A program made the translations under genes and the position numbers. The notes beneath the pieces are model-generated. The model did not search any database. It had not been told where the DNA came from and saw only the letters and a program-made list of their open reading frames with translations. From NCBI GenBank assembly GCA_003452655.1, contig DMNR01000016.1:1-5930 (forward strand): 5,930 nt of DNA. Reading direction: 5' to 3'. Within the stretch, counting starts at the first letter, position 1; each line of letters opens with the position of its first letter. Shown here one piece after another: positions 5,030 through 5,930 of this stretch. The stretch comes from Actinomycetota bacterium. Its GTDB lineage: Bacteria; Actinomycetota; Actinomycetes; S36-B12; UBA10799.

Positions 5030-5873
5030 CTAGTTAGCTGGAAAAACAGCGATGCCGACGAAGAGAACTTGACCGAATGATTCTTCGTTTGTTTTTATGA
5101 AATAAGTCTTGCCTTCAAGTTTCAGTGCGTTCGAAATGTCTTTGAACGTGATAATGGGTGCACCTGCGCTATCGTTGTTCACAAGATCTTCATCGTCAAT
5201 CTTGAGTCGAATGGAGTAGGCAGGAACAAACGGCAAATTGTTGATCCCTGCACCAGAAAATTGAGGGACGTAATTATCATCTTCGTTTCCATCCGGTGGG
5301 ACAATCCACCCACCATTTTCAGTAACGCCGTTGTTCAATATATCCGCGTAGATGATGGGATCTGGTTTCGCAAACTTTGCGATGGCAATTTTCTGGAGCC
5401 AGTCAAGAGCCTCCGCCGCCGCCTTTCCGAGAATTGGCTGTTGTGTCATAGCAGAAACGACACCATCGAGGATGTATTTGGGGATTGTTTCATTAGAATC
5501 CCAAGCGAATCCCTGGGCTTTGTATGGAGCAAAATAGACGGTTTGCACGAGCACGTTGACAGCTGTAGGCGGTGCCGGCGGAATACAATTTATCCACAAA
5601 TAAAACGAATCGTAGCAAATAGAATCCGGTCCTTGAGGTCCGACGAATTCCGGCAAACCTGCGTTACAAGTCCAGTTCGGATCTTGAGAATTCAAGCACG
5701 ACAAATAGGATGCAGATGCAGCTGCGCAATCGCTCGATTGGTCTTTTGGAAACCATTCTGCGACGCATGATTCCTTGCATCCTGGGATGGAAGCTTTGGA
5801 ACAAGCTTTTGCTTTGAGGGCGCATTCTTCGTCGGAAGGGTCGCCGCTAGCCCCGCCAGTTCCACCAACCGCG
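5030..5873 (-). CDS. Cys-rich, probably exported protein with possible C2-like domain (5' incomplete)
   Basis: The gene ends at a TAG (5032-5030) and its frame is open to the right edge, so the N-terminus, where a signal peptide or lipobox would be expected, is missing. About 280 residues are reliable. The visible part begins with a Gly-rich linker (about residues 1-9), then a Cys-rich region with nine Cys (17, 24, 32, 36, 49, 59, 69, 86, 96) containing CKESC and YLSCL. The even spacing suggests disulfides and an extracytoplasmic location. I associate this pattern of Gly-rich spacer and paired cysteines with secreted lipoproteins of Polyangiales. After about residue 100 there are no cysteines; IRLKIDDEDLVNND near the C-terminus recalls acidic calcium-binding loops of C2 domains, a weak resemblance. 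A TTG at 5704 is a possible internal start, but Cys-rich coding sequence clearly continues upstream of it. GC content is lower than in the par genes. Confidence 0.8.
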
Positions 5874-5930
5874 CCCCCCCCCCCCCCCCCCCCCCCCCCC
5901 CCGCGGGCCCCCCCGCCCCCCGGCGGCCGC
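5874..5930. other. C homopolymer and GC-only contig end, probable artefact
   Basis: The window ends with 29 consecutive C (5874-5902) followed by 28 bases made only of G and C. The last eight bases (5923-5930) form GCGGCCGC, the NotI recognition sequence. Read on the minus strand this is a poly-G run joined to the Gly-rich linker of the Cys-rich gene. Poly-G from signal-free cycles in two-colour sequencing, or collapse of a (GGN)n repeat at the end of an assembly, would explain it. A real Gly-coding repeat cannot be excluded. Confidence 0.75.

Noticed and set aside
5037..5050. GCTG/CAGC hairpin between the convergent genes as a terminator
   Set aside because: The stem has only 4 bp, lies inside the end of the Cys-rich gene and has no T tract.
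1..5930. CRISPR arrays, tRNA or rRNA genes, insertion-sequence ends
   Set aside because: No regularly spaced direct repeats, cloverleaf-like segments, rRNA motifs, transposase frames or terminal inverted repeats were seen on either strand.

Overview
The window looks like part of a plasmid or other accessory replicon from a Myxococcota (myxobacterial, Polyangia-like) bacterium, most likely an uncultured one. Three things suggest this: an FHA-domain sigma-54 activator of the kind abundant in myxobacteria, a Cys-rich secreted protein with a Gly-rich leader of a type I associate with Polyangiales, and moderately to highly GC-rich coding sequence. A ParA-type ATPase followed by a small ribbon-helix-helix (RHH) protein suggests an active partition cassette, hence a plasmid or integrative element. 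No replication gene, integrase or rRNA is visible, so neither the replicon type nor the taxonomy is proven.

Layout. At 1-16 there is a near-consensus sigma-54 (-24/-12) promoter. It reads into two small Ala/Gly-rich, strongly hydrophobic proteins (56-343 and 467-985, plus strand). Converging on them, 25 bases away, is a sigma-54-dependent activator (1011-2669, minus strand) with an FHA domain, a complete AAA+ core and two C-terminal helix-turn-helix segments. Its GTG start overlaps the stop of a small unrecognised ORF (2666-2830) in a GTGA junction. Further right on the minus strand lie the RHH protein (2899-3486) and the ParA-like ATPase (3458-4264), overlapping by 29 bases. Upstream of parA are a possible promoter and a perfect 11-bp inverted repeat (4327-4366) that could be the operator or centromere site. 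A 150-residue protein of unknown function (4552-5004) is divergent from parA. It is convergent with a 5'-incomplete gene for a Cys-rich, probably exported protein (5030-5873). The right end (5874-5930) is a 29-base C run plus GC-only sequence, probably an assembly or sequencing artefact.

How the parts may work together. The left half could be a self-contained sigma-54-controlled module in which the FHA activator, responding to a phosphorylated partner or other input, switches on two membrane-active proteins. This is inference: the promoter and activator are visible, but their link and the role of the two proteins are not. The centre is a candidate segregation cassette: ParA ATPase, RHH centromere-binding protein and candidate cis site. 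By eye, base composition changes along the window, from very GC-rich in the par genes to clearly lower in the Cys-rich gene. This fits a mosaic accessory region.
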